Positions 8,184 to 17,002 of a stretch of DNA of 64,000 nucleotides are shown here, piece after piece. The first letter of the stretch is position 1. Each line of letters starts with the position of its first letter. Both the position numbers and the translations under genes were made by a program. The notes below the pieces were generated by a model. That model was not told the DNA's origin. It worked only from the letters and a program-made list of their open reading frames with translations, and did not search any database. Source of the stretch: Streptomyces sp. LUP30 (lineage in GTDB: Bacteria; Actinomycetota; Actinomycetes; Streptomycetales; Streptomycetaceae); contig NZ_MJAJ01000008.1 in the NCBI RefSeq assembly GCF_001746365.1, positions 124,001-188,000 of the forward strand, given 5' to 3'.

Positions 8184-9158
8184 GTGACCGGGATCAAGAC
8201 GACCGGCGAGAAGAAGATGATGTTCTTCTCCGGCCGCGCCCACCCCGAGCTTGCCGAGGAGGTCGCCCACCAGCTGGGTGTCGGGGTCGTCCCGACGAAG
8301 GCCTTCGATTTCGCCAATGGTGAGATCTATGTGCGGTATCAGGAGTCGGCGCGCGGTGCGGACTGCTTCCTGATCCAGAGCCACACGGCTCCGATCAACA
8401 AGTGGATCATGGAGCAGTTGATCATGATCGACGCGTTGAAGCGTGCGTCGGCCCGTTCGATCACCGTGATCGTGCCGTTCTACGGTTACGCGCGGCAGGA
8501 CAAGAAGCACCGCGGGCGGGAGCCGATCTCGGCCCGGCTGATCGCGGACATGATGAAGACGGCGGGTGCGAACCGGATCCTGACGGTGGATCTGCACACG
8601 GACCAGATCCAGGGTTTCTTCGACGGTCCGGTGGATCATCTCTTCGCCCTGCCGTTGCTCGCGGACTACGTGGGCAGCAAGGTGGACCGGCAGAAGCTGA
8701 CCGTCGTGTCGCCGGACGCGGGTCGGGTGCGGGTGGCGGACCGTTGGTGCGACCGGTTGGGCGCGCCGCTGGCGATCGTGCACAAGCGGCGTGACAAGGA
8801 CGTGGCGAACCAGGTGACGGTCCACGAGGTCGTGGGCGAGGTCAAGGGTCGCGTCTGTGTGCTCGTGGACGACATGATCGACACGGGCGGCACGATCTGT
8901 GCGGCGGCCGACGCGTTGTTCGCGCACGGCGCCGAGGACGTCATCGTGACGGCGACGCACGGTGTGCTGTCGGGTCCGGCGGCCGATCGTCTGAAGAACT
9001 CCAAGGTGAGCGAGTTCATCTTCACCAACACCCTGCCGACGCCGGGTGAGCTGGAGGTCGACAAGATCACGGTGCTGTCGATCGCGCCGACGATCGCCAA
9101 CGCGGTGCGCGAGGTGTTCGAGGACGGTTCGGTGACGAGCCTGTTCGACGAGCAGTGA
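8184..9158 (+). CDS. prs: Ribose-phosphate pyrophosphokinase (PRPP synthase)
   Basis: 324 aa from GTG 8184 behind GAGGAGA. It makes PRPP from ribose 5-phosphate and ATP, feeding nucleotide, histidine and tryptophan synthesis in the cytoplasm. Visible landmarks are the FFSGRAHPELAEEVA start, the catalytic flexible-loop region YGYARQDKKHRGREPIS, the VDLHTDQIQGFF metal-site region and the PRPP-binding loop LVDDMIDTGGTI. Its length suits a class I enzyme. The 134-bp gap to glmU carries two copies of CCAGCTGAGAC (8106-8116 and 8153-8163) and may hold a second promoter. Downstream of the stop are two copies of GTGACGGTCGCCGTG. Confidence 0.97.
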   Translation: MTGIKTTGEKKMMFFSGRAHPELAEEVAHQLGVGVVPTKAFDFANGEIYVRYQESARGADCFLIQSHTAPINKWIMEQLIMIDALKRASARSITVIVPFYGYARQDKKHRGREPISARLIADMMKTAGANRILTVDLHTDQIQGFFDGPVDHLFALPLLADYVGSKVDRQKLTVVSPDAGRVRVADRWCDRLGAPLAIVHKRRDKDVANQVTVHEVVGEVKGRVCVLVDDMIDTGGTICAAADALFAHGAEDVIVTATHGVLSGPAADRLKNSKVSEFIFTNTLPTPGELEVDKITVLSIAPTIANAVREVFEDGSVTSLFDEQ

Positions 9159-9214
9159 CGGTCGCCGTGGCGGCCGTGGTGACGGTCGCCGTGACGGTTC
9201 TCGTCTAGATCGAT

Positions 9215-9244
9215 TTCTTGTACGGCCTTCCCGCTGCGTAGACT
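9215..9244 (+). promoter_or_regulatory. Candidate promoter of rplY
   Basis: TTCTTG (9215-9220) and TAGACT (9239-9244) are separated by 18 bp, a fair match to the streptomycete vegetative consensus with the TAGPuPuT-type -10. Transcription from here would give a leader of about 130 nt that contains the 9268-9299 hairpin. Confidence 0.4.
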
Positions 9245-9267
9245 GTCCCAGTTGCTCGGCGAGGGAG

Positions 9268-9299
9268 GCCGTACGCGTGCGTTTGCGCGTATGTACGGC
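9268..9299 (+). promoter_or_regulatory. 5'-leader hairpin upstream of rplY
   Basis: The outer arms GCCGT and ACGGC and the inner arms ACGCG and CGCGT form two stacked 5-bp stems around an 8-nt loop, with a 4-nt bulge on the 3' side. It lies in the predicted leader of the L25 gene. It could be an autoregulatory or attenuating structure, but no function is known to me. Confidence 0.4.
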
Positions 9300-9381
9300 G
9301 GTCCGTTATCGACGCGCTCTTCGTAGCAGGCCGATGGTTTGGCCGGGTGACCACCTTTCCCCAGTTCTACGAGGAGTGAAC

Positions 9382-9966
9382 ATGGCCGAGGTCAAGCTCG
9401 CAGCCGAGACCCGCACCGAGTTCGGCAAGGGCGCCGCCCGCCGTATCCGTCGTGCCAGCAAGGTTCCCGCCGTCGTCTACGGTCACGGCGCCGAGCCGAT
9501 GCACATCACGCTGCCGGGCCACGAGCTCCAGCTCGCGCTGCGCACTCCGAACGTCCTGCTGAGCCTGGAGCTCGAGGGCAAGACGCAGCTGGCCATCCCG
9601 AAGGCCGTGCAGCGTGACGCGATCAAGGGCTTCCTCGACCACGTCGACCTGCTGCTGGTCCGCAGCGGCGAGAAGGTCAACGTCGAGGTCTACGTGCACA
9701 CCGAGGGCGACCTGGCGCCGGGCGCCTACCTGCTCGAGCACGTGCTGAGCACGCTGACCGTCGAGGCCGAGGCCACGCACATCCCGGAGTCGGTCACCGT
9801 CTCCATCGAGGGCCTGGAGGCCGGCGCCTCCATCCTCGCGAAGGACATCCCGCTGCCCAAGGGCACCACGCTGGTGATCGACGAGGACGCGGTCGTCCTC
9901 CAGGTGCTGGCCGCCCAGGCGGAGGAGGCCCCGGCCGAGACCGAGGCCGAGACCACCGAGGCCTGA
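9382..9966 (+). CDS. rplY: 50S ribosomal protein L25, long (CTC/TL5) form
   Basis: 194 aa. ATG 9382 was chosen because GAGGAG stands 5 bp upstream; an earlier in-frame start at 9277 has no ribosome-binding site. Residues 1 to about 95 are the L25 domain that binds 5S rRNA ([24 protein letters not shown]). About 96-180 are the beta-rich CTC/TL5 extension. An acidic Glu/Ala tail closes the chain ([14 protein letters not shown]). The long form is related to the general stress protein CTC, so stress-linked expression is plausible. It precedes pth, a pairing common in bacteria. Confidence 0.97.
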   Translation: MAEVKLAAETRTEFGKGAARRIRRASKVPAVVYGHGAEPMHITLPGHELQLALRTPNVLLSLELEGKTQLAIPKAVQRDAIKGFLDHVDLLLVRSGEKVNVEVYVHTEGDLAPGAYLLEHVLSTLTVEAEATHIPESVTVSIEGLEAGASILAKDIPLPKGTTLVIDEDAVVLQVLAAQAEEAPAETEAETTEA

Positions 9967-9990
9967 TCTTCCGGATCGTCGTTCCGTCGG

Positions 9991-10016
9991 CCGCCGCTTC
10001 CCCCGGGGAGCGGCGG
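9991..10016 (+). terminator. Rho-independent-type hairpin after rplY
   Basis: CCGCCGCTTCCCC and GGGGAGCGGCGG form a 12-bp stem with one bulge and a very short loop, starting 25 bp after the rplY stop. There is no U-tract, as is usual in Streptomyces. Confidence 0.6.
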
Positions 10017-10087
10017 TCTGCGTATGGTCCCCGTGTCGGTCCCTGTGTGCGATTGCCGCTCCGCGGCCCTCGCCTGCAGCCTGCACC

Positions 10088-10139
10088 CCTGTCAGTAGCA
10101 CCTGCCTGCAGACCCTGTCGGTAGCCCCTGCCTGTAAGC
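10088..10139 (+). repeat. 26-bp direct repeat, two copies, upstream of pth
   Basis: CCTGTCAGTAGCACCTGCCT (10088 on) is repeated with few changes as CCTGTCGGTAGCCCCTGCCT (10114 on), a period of 26 bp. It sits 15 bp before the pth start, with the pth ribosome-binding site GAGGAG just after it. The function is unknown. Confidence 0.6.
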
Positions 10140-10153
10140 CGAGTCGAGGAGAC

Positions 10154-10756
10154 ATGGACGTGACGACCGATGCCAGTGCGCCCTGGCTGATCGTGGGCCT
10201 GGGCAATCCGGGTCCGGAGTACGCGATGAACCGGCACAACGTGGGTTTCATGGTGGCCGATCTGCTGGCCGGGCGGATGGGCGGCAGGTTCAAGCGGGCG
10301 GGTAAGGCGCAGGCGCAGGTGGTGGAGGGGCGGGTGGGTCCGCCGGGGATGGGGAGCCGGCGGGTGGTGCTGGCGAAGCCGATGTCGTTCATGAACCTGT
10401 CGGGTGGTCCGGTGAACGCGTTGCGGGACTTCTACAAGGTGCCGTTGGGGAACGTGGTGGCGGTGCACGACGAGCTGGACGTCGACTACGGGGTGCTGCG
10501 GTTGAAGCTGGGCGGTGGGGACAACGGGCACAACGGTCTGAAGTCGATGACGAAGGCGATGGGGTCGGAGTACCACCGGGTGCGGTTCGGGATCGGGCGG
10601 CCGCCGGGTCGGATGCAGGTGGCGGATTTCGTGCTGAAGGATTTCGCGTCGGCGGAGCGCAAGGAGCTGGACTACTTCGTGGACCGGGCGGCGGATGCGG
10701 TGGAGGCGTTGGTGCTGGAGGGGTTGGAGCGGGCGCAGAGCACGTACAACTCCTGA
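10154..10756 (+). CDS. pth: Peptidyl-tRNA hydrolase
   Basis: 200 aa from ATG 10154 behind GAGGAGAC. It recycles peptidyl-tRNA released from stalled ribosomes. Residues 13-35 ([20 protein letters not shown]) include the conserved Asn-Arg-His-Asn with the catalytic histidine. [11 protein letters not shown], the HDELDVDYG loop and [11 protein letters not shown] follow in the expected order. The length is normal. It is preceded by rplY on the same strand. Confidence 0.97.
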   Translation: MDVTTDASAPWLIVGLGNPGPEYAMNRHNVGFMVADLLAGRMGGRFKRAGKAQAQVVEGRVGPPGMGSRRVVLAKPMSFMNLSGGPVNALRDFYKVPLGNVVAVHDELDVDYGVLRLKLGGGDNGHNGLKSMTKAMGSEYHRVRFGIGRPPGRMQVADFVLKDFASAERKELDYFVDRAADAVEALVLEGLERAQSTYNS

Positions 10757-10797
10757 TCCGTCGCTCGGGAGGTTGACGTGTCGTTCGGGCATGGCCA

Positions 10798-11360
10798 ATG
10801 ATCCCGGCCATGCCTGCCGTAGTCGTCCGGTCCGCAGCCGTCCGGTCCCATCGTCGTCGGAGTTCCTCGTGGAGGGGGCCGGCCGGGGGATCGGCGGTGG
10901 CGTTGCGGTGGGGGCGGTTCGCGGTGATGGGCGGGGTGGCGGTGCTGATCCTGCTCGCGGGGGTGTGGGGTTCCTGGGGTGTGGCGCAGCACGTGATGCT
11001 GACGAAGGGCCGGGAGCAGGGCACGGTGGTGGTGGCGGAGTGTGACGGGGGGTGGTGTGCGGGGCGGTATGCGCCGGTGTCGGCGGGGTCGACGGCTCGT
11101 GCGCGGGTGGTGATCGAGGATTCGGTGGCGGTGCGGGTCGGGGGGAGGTATGCGGTGGTGCTGAAGCCGGGCTCGGGCGAGGCGGTGCGGTCGGGTCCTG
11201 CGGGGGTGTTGTTGGCGTGGGTGCCGTTGGGCGGGGCGTTGCTGCTGGCGTCGGTGGTGGTGGCGGGTGGTCTGGGGCGGGTGGGGGGGGGGGGGGGGCG
11301 GGGTGGGTGTTGGCGGGGTCGGGTGTGGCGTTGTTGACGGCGGCTTTCGTGGCGATGTGA
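10798..11360 (+). CDS. DUF3592-like membrane protein, apparently frameshifted in a 16-G run
   Basis: From ATG 10798 the open frame runs to 11337 (179 aa). One hydrophobic helix (RFAVMGGVAVLILLAGVWGSW) is followed by a beta-rich extracytoplasmic part with a CDGGWC motif and then a second helix (LLAWVPLGGALLLASVVVAGGL). At the run of 16 G (11283-11298) the frame turns into Arg/Gly/Cys-rich nonsense. The other frame continues with the expected last helix, GWVLAGSGVALLTAAFVAM, stopping at 11360. One added G, or two removed, would join them. This is either a sequencing slip or true phase variation. The start is uncertain because the GGGAGG at 10768 is far upstream. It converges with ppc. Confidence 0.6.
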
Positions 11361-11408
11361 GGGGTGCGGGGGTTGGGGGGTGTGGGTGGTGGCTGTGTGG
11401 ACGTGGCG

Positions 11409-11440
11409 GCGCCCCCGGGTTCGGGTGAACCCGGGGGCGC
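11409..11440. terminator. Strong bidirectional terminator between the DUF3592-like gene and ppc
   Basis: GCGCCCCCGGGTTC (11409-11422) and GAACCCGGGGGCGC (11427-11440) form a perfect 14-bp stem with loop GGGT. It lies between convergent genes and can serve both. Confidence 0.9.
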
Positions 11441-11494
11441 GGTCGTTTCGTGGGTGTCCGGCGTGGGTGTGTGGGGCGTGGGTGTGGGTGTGGG

Positions 11495-14248
11495 TCAGCC
11501 GGTGTTGCGCAGGCCGGCCGCGACGCCGTTGACGGTGAGGAGGAGGGCGCGGGACAGCAGCGGGTCGGGTTCGGAGCCGGCGGCCGCGGCGTCGCGCTGG
11601 CGCTTGAGCAGAGTGATCTGGAGGTGGGAGATGGGGTCCAGGTAGGCGTCGCGGATGCTGAAGGTCTGCTTGAGGGCGGGGGTGGCGTCGAGCAGTTCGC
11701 GTTCGCCGGTGATCTTGAGGACTTCGGCGACGGTGAGGGCGTGTTCCGTCTTGATGGTGTCGAAGATGTGGCGGAGTTCGTCGGGGACGAGGGTGTCGAC
11801 GTAGTGCTGGGCGATGCGCAGGTCGGTCTTGGCGAGGGTCATCTCGACGTTGGAGATGAAGTTGCGGAAGAAGTGCCACTGTTCGTGCATCTCCTCGAGC
11901 ACGGTGTCCCCTTCCTGCCGCAGGCCTGCCTCGCGCAGTGCCTTGAGGCCGGAGCCCACGCCGAACCAGCCGGGGACGATCTGTCGCGACTGGGTCCAGC
12001 CGAACACCCACGGGATGGCGCGCAGGCCGTCGAGGGAGACGCCGAAACCGGGGCGGCGGGAGGGCCGGGAGCCGAGGTGGAGGTCGGCGAGCTGGTCCAC
12101 CGGCGTCGACGCGAGGAAGTACGTCGGCAGGTCCGGGTCCTCGACCAGGGCGCGGTAGGCGGCGTGGGCGGCGTCGGAGACGACGTCCATGGCGGCGTCC
12201 CAGCGGGCGAGGGCCTCGTCGGACTGGCGGGGGGCGGTGTGCAGGGCGGAGGCCTGCAGGGTGGCGGCGACCGTCAGTTCCAGGTTCTCCCTGGCGAGGG
12301 AGGGGATGAGGTACTTGTCGGAGATGACCTCGCCCTGTTCGGTGACCTTGATCTCGCCTTCGAGGGTGCCCCAGGGCTGGGCGAGGATGGCGTCGTGGGA
12401 GGGGCCGCCGCCGCGGCCGACGGTGCCGCCGCGGCCGTGGAAGAGGCGCAGGCGGACGCCGTAGCGGTGGGCGACGTCGCGCAGCCGGCGCTGGGCGCGG
12501 TGGATCTCCCACTGGCTGGTGGTGATGCCGCCGAACTTGGAGGAGTCGGAGTAGCCGAGCATGACTTCCTGGACGTCTCCGCGCAGGGCGACCAGCCTGC
12601 GGTACGACGGGTCGGAGAGCATGTCCTCCAGGATGGTGTCGGCGGCCTTGAGCTCGTCGGTGGTCTCCAGGAGGGGGACGATGCCGATCTTGGCCCAGCC
12701 TGCGTGGAGGTCGACGAGTCCGGCTTCGCGGGCGAGGACGGCGGCGGCGAAGACGTCGTCGGCGCCCTGGCACATGGAGATGATGTAGGACTCGATGACC
12801 TCGGGTCCGAAGACCTCCAGGGCGCGCTTGACGGTGAGGAAGACGCCGAGGGTCTTCTCGCCGGCGGCGTCGACGGGGGCCGGGGTGGGTGCGAGGGGCC
12901 TGCGTGACCTGAGTTCCTTGGCGAGGAGCTTGGTGCGGTACTCGCGGGGCATGTCGGTGTAGCGCCAGGATTCTTCGCCGAGGCGGTCGAAGAGCTGGCC
13001 GAGGGCGTGGTGGTGGGCGTCGGCGTGTTCGCGGACGTCCATGGTGGCGAGTTGGAGGCCGAACGCGGCGAGGGTGCGGATGGTGCGGTTCATGCGGCCG
13101 TCGGCGAAGAGGCCGCCGCGGTGTTCGCGCAGGGAGGTCTGGATGAGGGTGAGGTCCTGCAGGAGTTCACTGGTGCCGAGGTAGTCGCGGCCGGGCTCGT
13201 GGGGGATGCCCTTGGCGAGGCGCTGCTTGGTGTTCTCGAGCTTCTGGCGGATGCAGGTGGCCTTGAGGCGGTAGGGCTCTTCTGCGTTGAGGCGCTTGTA
13301 GCGGGGGCTGATCTCGGGGAGTCGTTCGAGGTCGGCCTGGAGGGAGGCGAGGAGTTCGTCGGTGGCGCCGGTGTAGCGGATGGAGTTCGACAGGAATCCG
13401 CGCAGTTCGTCGATGGTCTCCAGGGCGTCGTTGATGCCGTGTTCGTGCTGGAGGATCAGGACGTCCCAGGTGACCTGGGGGGTGACGTTGGGGTTGCCGT
13501 CGCGGTCGCCGCCGATCCAAGTGCCGAAGGTGAGGGGGCGGGTGTCGTCGGGGAGCTTGACGCCGACGCGTTCCAGTTCCGCCGTCAGGTCTTCGAGGAC
13601 GTCGCCCACGGCGCCGGCGTGGAGTTCGTCGAGGTAGTAGATGGCGTTGCGGGCCTCGTCGGCGGGCTCGGGGCGGACGACGCGCAGTTCGTCGGTCTGC
13701 CACACGAGGTCGATGTTCTCGGCGAGGCGGGTGTCGTAGCGCCGGCGGTCGGACTCGATGACGGGGGTCTCGAGGAGTGCTGCGATGCGCCGGAGCTTGT
13801 TGAGTACCGACCGGCGCGCGGCTTCGGTGGGGTGCGCCGTGAAGACGGGGCGCACGTTGAGGTGGCGGACCGTCTGCTGGACGTGTTCGGGGTCGGCGTC
13901 CTTGAGGCGGTCGGCGGTGCGGGCGAGGAGGCCGCCCTCGGCTGCGCGGCGTTCGCGCAGTTCGCGGCCGCGGTGGACCTGTTCGGTGACGTTGGCGAGG
14001 TGGAAGTAGGTGGAGAAGGCGCGGACCAGCTTGGCCGCGGTTTCCAGTTCGATGCCACGCAGGAGTTCGGCGGCGGCTTCGCCGTCCTCTCGGGTGAGGC
14101 GGCGGACCTTTTCGACCAGGTCGAGGAGTTCTGGGCCCTCCTGCCGGACGAGGGTCTCCCCGAGGAGGTCGCCCAGTCGGCGGATGTCGGCGCGCAGCTC
14201 GGTGCTGGTCGTCGTGGTGGCCTGGCCAAGGTCGTCGGCACTGCTCAC
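11495..14248 (-). CDS. ppc: Phosphoenolpyruvate carboxylase
   Basis: 917 aa from GTG 14248. It carboxylates phosphoenolpyruvate to oxaloacetate, refilling the TCA cycle. All family signatures are present: [14 protein letters not shown] with the catalytic His, [20 protein letters not shown], and the [19 protein letters not shown] glycine-rich loop. The C-terminal allosteric tail ends in RNTG, where QNTG is more usual. The length is typical. It is a single-gene unit: the upstream neighbour is the divergent desaturase and the downstream neighbour is convergent across a strong terminator. Confidence 0.98.
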   Translation of the reverse strand: MSSADDLGQATTTTSTELRADIRRLGDLLGETLVRQEGPELLDLVEKVRRLTREDGEAAAELLRGIELETAAKLVRAFSTYFHLANVTEQVHRGRELRERRAAEGGLLARTADRLKDADPEHVQQTVRHLNVRPVFTAHPTEAARRSVLNKLRRIAALLETPVIESDRRRYDTRLAENIDLVWQTDELRVVRPEPADEARNAIYYLDELHAGAVGDVLEDLTAELERVGVKLPDDTRPLTFGTWIGGDRDGNPNVTPQVTWDVLILQHEHGINDALETIDELRGFLSNSIRYTGATDELLASLQADLERLPEISPRYKRLNAEEPYRLKATCIRQKLENTKQRLAKGIPHEPGRDYLGTSELLQDLTLIQTSLREHRGGLFADGRMNRTIRTLAAFGLQLATMDVREHADAHHHALGQLFDRLGEESWRYTDMPREYRTKLLAKELRSRRPLAPTPAPVDAAGEKTLGVFLTVKRALEVFGPEVIESYIISMCQGADDVFAAAVLAREAGLVDLHAGWAKIGIVPLLETTDELKAADTILEDMLSDPSYRRLVALRGDVQEVMLGYSDSSKFGGITTSQWEIHRAQRRLRDVAHRYGVRLRLFHGRGGTVGRGGGPSHDAILAQPWGTLEGEIKVTEQGEVISDKYLIPSLARENLELTVAATLQASALHTAPRQSDEALARWDAAMDVVSDAAHAAYRALVEDPDLPTYFLASTPVDQLADLHLGSRPSRRPGFGVSLDGLRAIPWVFGWTQSRQIVPGWFGVGSGLKALREAGLRQEGDTVLEEMHEQWHFFRNFISNVEMTLAKTDLRIAQHYVDTLVPDELRHIFDTIKTEHALTVAEVLKITGERELLDATPALKQTFSIRDAYLDPISHLQITLLKRQRDAAAAGSEPDPLLSRALLLTVNGVAAGLRNTG

Positions 14249-14419
14249 AGGTGCGGCTCCTTGCAGTGTTGAAGCTCGTCCGGGAGGGAACTCGGATGTC
14301 GGGCCTCGCGGCGGACGCCGCTTAGGGGCCCTGACATCCGGGAAGAAAACAGAGCGGACCGCGCTGTCCGACCGTCTCCAAGGATAGGTCTCCTCGGAGA
14401 CGCGCAGGTTGGCGGGCTC

Positions 14420-14474
14420 TTGCCGCAGGGCGGTGCGCTGCCATACTTACGACGCCGTAGGTTACGGAACCGTA
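14420..14474 (+). promoter_or_regulatory. Desaturase promoter with overlapping CCGTA/TACGG operator
   Basis: TTGCCG (14420-14425) and CATACT (14442-14447) are spaced 16 bp. At the expected transcription start lie three interlocking half-sites: CCGTA (14455-14459), TACGG (14463-14467) and CCGTA (14470-14474). They form two palindromes sharing the middle arm. The obvious candidate to bind them is the TetR protein encoded by the second gene of this unit, which would make the loop autoregulatory. The binding is inference. Confidence 0.5.
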
Positions 14475-14540
14475 GGAATCAGGTCGTGGTTCCGGCAGCA
14501 CGGCACCCTCCCTCCTTCCAAGACCCCCCAGGGGACGCGC

Positions 14541-15551
14541 ATGACCACAGGCTCCAACGTGATCGAAGACCCGTCGAAGTCGCCCGACGGCGCCACCACG
14601 CCTTCCGCCACGCTCGGTGGCGAGCAGAAGCGGTCGATCGAGCAGATCATGCTTCTGCTCTTCATCGTCGTTCCGTTCCTCGCGGTGCTGGGGGCGGTGC
14701 CGCTGGCGTGGGGCTGGGGGGTGAGCTGGCTGGACATGGGGCTGATGGTCTTCATGTACTTCCTCGGCTGCCACGGCATCACGATCGGTTTCCACCGGTA
14801 CTTCACGCACGGTTCGTTCAAGGCGAAGCGGCCGCTCCGGATCGCGTTGGCGGTCATGGGCTCCATGGCGGTGGAGGGGCCGCTGGTGCGCTGGGTGGCC
14901 GATCACCGCAAGCATCACAAGTTCTCCGACGCGGACGGCGATCCGCATTCGCCGTGGCGGTTCGGGGAGACCGTGCCGGCGCTGATGAAGGGCCTGTGGT
15001 GGGCTCACATCGCATGGATGTTCGACGAGGAGCAGACGTCGCAGGAGAAGTACGCGCCGGATCTGATCAAGGACCCGGCGATCCGTGCGATCTCCCGTCA
15101 GTTCGTCCTGTTCACGGTGGTGTCGCTGGCGATCCCGCCGCTGGTGGGCGGGCTGGTGACGATGTCCTGGTGGGGCGCGTTCACGGCGTTCTTCTGGGGC
15201 TCGCTGGTGCGGGTGGCGCTGCTCCACCACGTGACGTGGTCGATCAACTCGATCTGTCACGCGGTGGGCAAGCGTCCGTTCAAGTCCCGGGACCGCTCCG
15301 GCAACGTGTGGTGGCTGGCGGTCCTGTCCTGCGGCGAGTCCTGGCACAACCTGCACCATGCCGACCCGACGTCGGCGCGGCACGGGGTGATGCGGGGCCA
15401 GGTGGACTCCTCGGCGCGCTTCATCCGGTGGTTCGAGATGCTCGGCTGGGCGTACGACGTGCGCTGGCCGTCACGCTCGCGTATCGATTCACGCCGTGAC
15501 ACCGGTGAGGGCGGCTCCCGGCAGGGGAGGGCGACCGCCGAGGCGGCATGA
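14541..15551 (+). CDS. Membrane fatty-acid (acyl-CoA Delta9-type) desaturase
   Basis: 336 aa. ATG 14541 was chosen for the AGGGGACG ribosome-binding site; an upstream in-frame start lacks one. The three histidine boxes of the di-iron membrane desaturases are present in order: HRYFTH (residues about 84-89), HRKHH (about 121-125) and HNLHH (about 270-274). They are separated by paired hydrophobic helices (LLLFIVVPFLAVLGAVPLAW and following). The enzyme introduces a cis double bond into acyl chains and so adjusts membrane fluidity. Its stop overlaps the start of the TetR gene by 4 bp (ATGA), so the two are translationally coupled. S. coelicolor SCO3128 is the counterpart from memory. Confidence 0.9.
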   Translation: MTTGSNVIEDPSKSPDGATTPSATLGGEQKRSIEQIMLLLFIVVPFLAVLGAVPLAWGWGVSWLDMGLMVFMYFLGCHGITIGFHRYFTHGSFKAKRPLRIALAVMGSMAVEGPLVRWVADHRKHHKFSDADGDPHSPWRFGETVPALMKGLWWAHIAWMFDEEQTSQEKYAPDLIKDPAIRAISRQFVLFTVVSLAIPPLVGGLVTMSWWGAFTAFFWGSLVRVALLHHVTWSINSICHAVGKRPFKSRDRSGNVWWLAVLSCGESWHNLHHADPTSARHGVMRGQVDSSARFIRWFEMLGWAYDVRWPSRSRIDSRRDTGEGGSRQGRATAEAA

Positions 15552-16234
15552 TTGACGGCGTGGCGACCGATCCCAGCAACACCTCCAGTCCCAGCGGTGA
15601 AGTGAGTCCGCGGCGCGCGCGTCGCACCCGGATGACGGGGGCGGAGCGTCGTCAGCAGTTGCTGGAGATCGGTCGCACCCTCTTCGCGGCGAAGGGCTTC
15701 GAGGGCACGTCGGTGGAGGAGATCGCGGCGAAGGCCGGGGTGTCCAAGCCGGTGGTGTACGAGCACTTCGGCGGCAAGGAGGGGCTGTACGCGGTCGTGG
15801 TGGACCGGGAGATGCGCCGGCTGCTGGACATGGTCACGTCGTCGTTGACGGCGGGCCATCCCCGTGAGCTGCTCGAACAGGCGGCGTTCGCGCTGCTGGA
15901 CTACATCGAGGAGTACACGGACGGCTTCCGGATCCTGGTGCGCGACTCCCCCATCCCGCAGTCGACGGGCACTTTCGCCTCGCTGATCTCCGACATCGCG
16001 ACGCAGGTGGAGGACATCCTGGGCCGCGAGTTCAAGAACCGCGGGTTCGACGCGAAGCTGGCCCCCCTCTATGCGCAGGCCCTGGTGGGGATGGTCGCAC
16101 TGACCGGCCAGTGGTGGCTGGACGTGCGCCGCCCGAAGAAGGCGGAGGTGGCGGCGCATCTGGTGAACCTGTCCTGGCACGGTCTGGACGGCCTGGAGGC
16201 CAAGCCGCACCTGATCGGGCGGCGCAAGAGCTGA
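15548..16234 (+). CDS. TetR-family regulator, coupled to the desaturase
   Basis: 228 aa from ATG 15548, which overlaps the desaturase stop. The N-terminal helix-turn-helix (residues about 32-78) reads RRQQLLEIGRTLFAAKGFEG, VEEIAAKAGVSKPVVYEHFG and KEGLYAVVVDREM, a standard TetR_N domain. The C-terminal ligand domain contains the WWLDVRRPKKAEVAAHLVNLSW helix. The overlap with the desaturase, together with similar pairs in other actinobacteria, suggests it senses acyl-CoA or fatty acids and controls the unit. The likely target is the CCGTA/TACGG site at 14455-14474. The ligand is not known. Confidence 0.85.
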   Translation: MIDGVATDPSNTSSPSGEVSPRRARRTRMTGAERRQQLLEIGRTLFAAKGFEGTSVEEIAAKAGVSKPVVYEHFGGKEGLYAVVVDREMRRLLDMVTSSLTAGHPRELLEQAAFALLDYIEEYTDGFRILVRDSPIPQSTGTFASLISDIATQVEDILGREFKNRGFDAKLAPLYAQALVGMVALTGQWWLDVRRPKKAEVAAHLVNLSWHGLDGLEAKPHLIGRRKS

Positions 16235-16275
16235 GCCGATTCGGCGCCGTCGGCATCGGGCGCTTCGACGCATGC

Positions 16276-16313
16276 GGACAGGCCCCCCGTCCGTCGGGAC
16301 GGGGGGCCTGTCC
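16276..16313 (+). terminator. Terminator of the desaturase-tetR unit
   Basis: GGACAGGCCCCCCGTCC (16276-16292) and GGACGGGGGGCCTGTCC (16297-16313) form a perfect 17-bp stem with loop GTCG, 41 bp after the TetR stop. It may also protect against transcription from the opposed CsbD-like gene. Confidence 0.9.
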
Positions 16314-16348
16314 GCGTTGCGCGGCGTCTGTCCGCGTTGCGCGGCGTC
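16309..16348. repeat. 20-bp exact tandem duplication
   Basis: TGTCCGCGTTGCGCGGCGTC occurs twice in direct succession (16309-16328 and 16329-16348). It overlaps the end of the terminator and lies between the TetR and CsbD-like genes. No role is known. Confidence 0.8.
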
Positions 16349-16375
16349 TGCGTGCTCGCTCAGCGCATGTGCTGC

Positions 16376-16549
16376 TCAGTGCTTGAAGACGTCCTTCGTC
16401 TTCTCCTTGGCCTGTCGGGCGTCACCCTTGGCCTGGTCCGCGCGGCCCTCGGCTTCGAGCCTCTCGTTGCCCACGGCGCGGCCGACCGTCTCCTTGGCCT
16501 TGCCCTTGGCCTGTTCCATCTTCGCCTTGGACTTCTGCTCGCCTGCCAC
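16376..16549 (-). CDS. CsbD-like stress protein
   Basis: 57 aa from GTG 16549 on the minus strand. The product is small, very hydrophilic and built of KAKMEQAKGKAKETVGR and ADQAKGDARQAKEKTKDVF segments, the repeated lysine/alanine helix pattern of the CsbD family. CsbD proteins are general-stress proteins under the stress sigma factor in Bacillus, and similar genes are stress-induced in Streptomyces. The biochemical role is unknown. It stands alone between the TetR terminator and the VOC gene. Confidence 0.85.
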   Translation of the reverse strand: MAGEQKSKAKMEQAKGKAKETVGRAVGNERLEAEGRADQAKGDARQAKEKTKDVFKH

Positions 16550-16614
16550 TGTTCATCACTCCCAGTCAGGTTTGCGTGCGCTCTCTACACAGCGGGTGAC
16601 CCGCCTGGCGGGTC

Positions 16615-17001
16615 TCAAACACCGCACTCGTCGGATCGCCCGTCGTCGGGCTCCAGGAACTCCAGTCGGTTGCCGACGGGGTCGTGGGTGTGGAAGCGGC
16701 GGTGTCCGGGCAGGGCGTCGTCCCAGGCGATCTGCGTGCCGTGCCGCGCCAGCCGGGCCGCGTACGCCTCGATGCCGGTGACGCGCAGTCCGGGGTGGGC
16801 CTTGCGGGACGGCGTGAAGCCGGGCTCCGTGCCCAGGTGGAGCTGGACGGATCCGGCCTGGAACCAGCATCCCCCGTTGGCCGCGAGCGCGGGCGGCTTG
16901 GGGATCTCGGTCATGCCGAGGACGTCCACGTAGAAGGGGCGCAGGAGGTCTTCGGAGCCGGGCGGGGCGGCGAGCTGGACGTGGTCGACGGCGGCGATCA
17001 T
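16615..17001 (-). CDS. VOC-family (glyoxalase/bleomycin-resistance-like) protein
   Basis: 128 aa from ATG 17001. It has the beta-alpha-beta-beta-beta module of the vicinal oxygen chelate fold: VDHVQLAAPPGSEDLLRPFYVDVLGM at the start with a metal-ligand His, then GGCWFQAGSVQLHLG, and at the end RRFHTHDPVGNRLEFLEP with the usual DPxGNxxEF signature and terminal Glu ligand. This size is one monomer of a dimer. The substrate is unknown. It begins 1 bp after the stop of tam, so it is probably in the tam operon, perhaps in a related small-molecule step. Confidence 0.85.
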   Translation of the reverse strand: MIAAVDHVQLAAPPGSEDLLRPFYVDVLGMTEIPKPPALAANGGCWFQAGSVQLHLGTEPGFTPSRKAHPGLRVTGIEAYAARLARHGTQIAWDDALPGHRRFHTHDPVGNRLEFLEPDDGRSDECGV

Positions 17002-17002
17002 C

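Noticed and set aside
13007..14272. Long open frame (421 codons) antisense to ppc
   Set aside because: It is a shadow of ppc caused by GC-biased third positions. It is Gly/Ala/Val-rich with no family motifs, while ppc is unmistakable.
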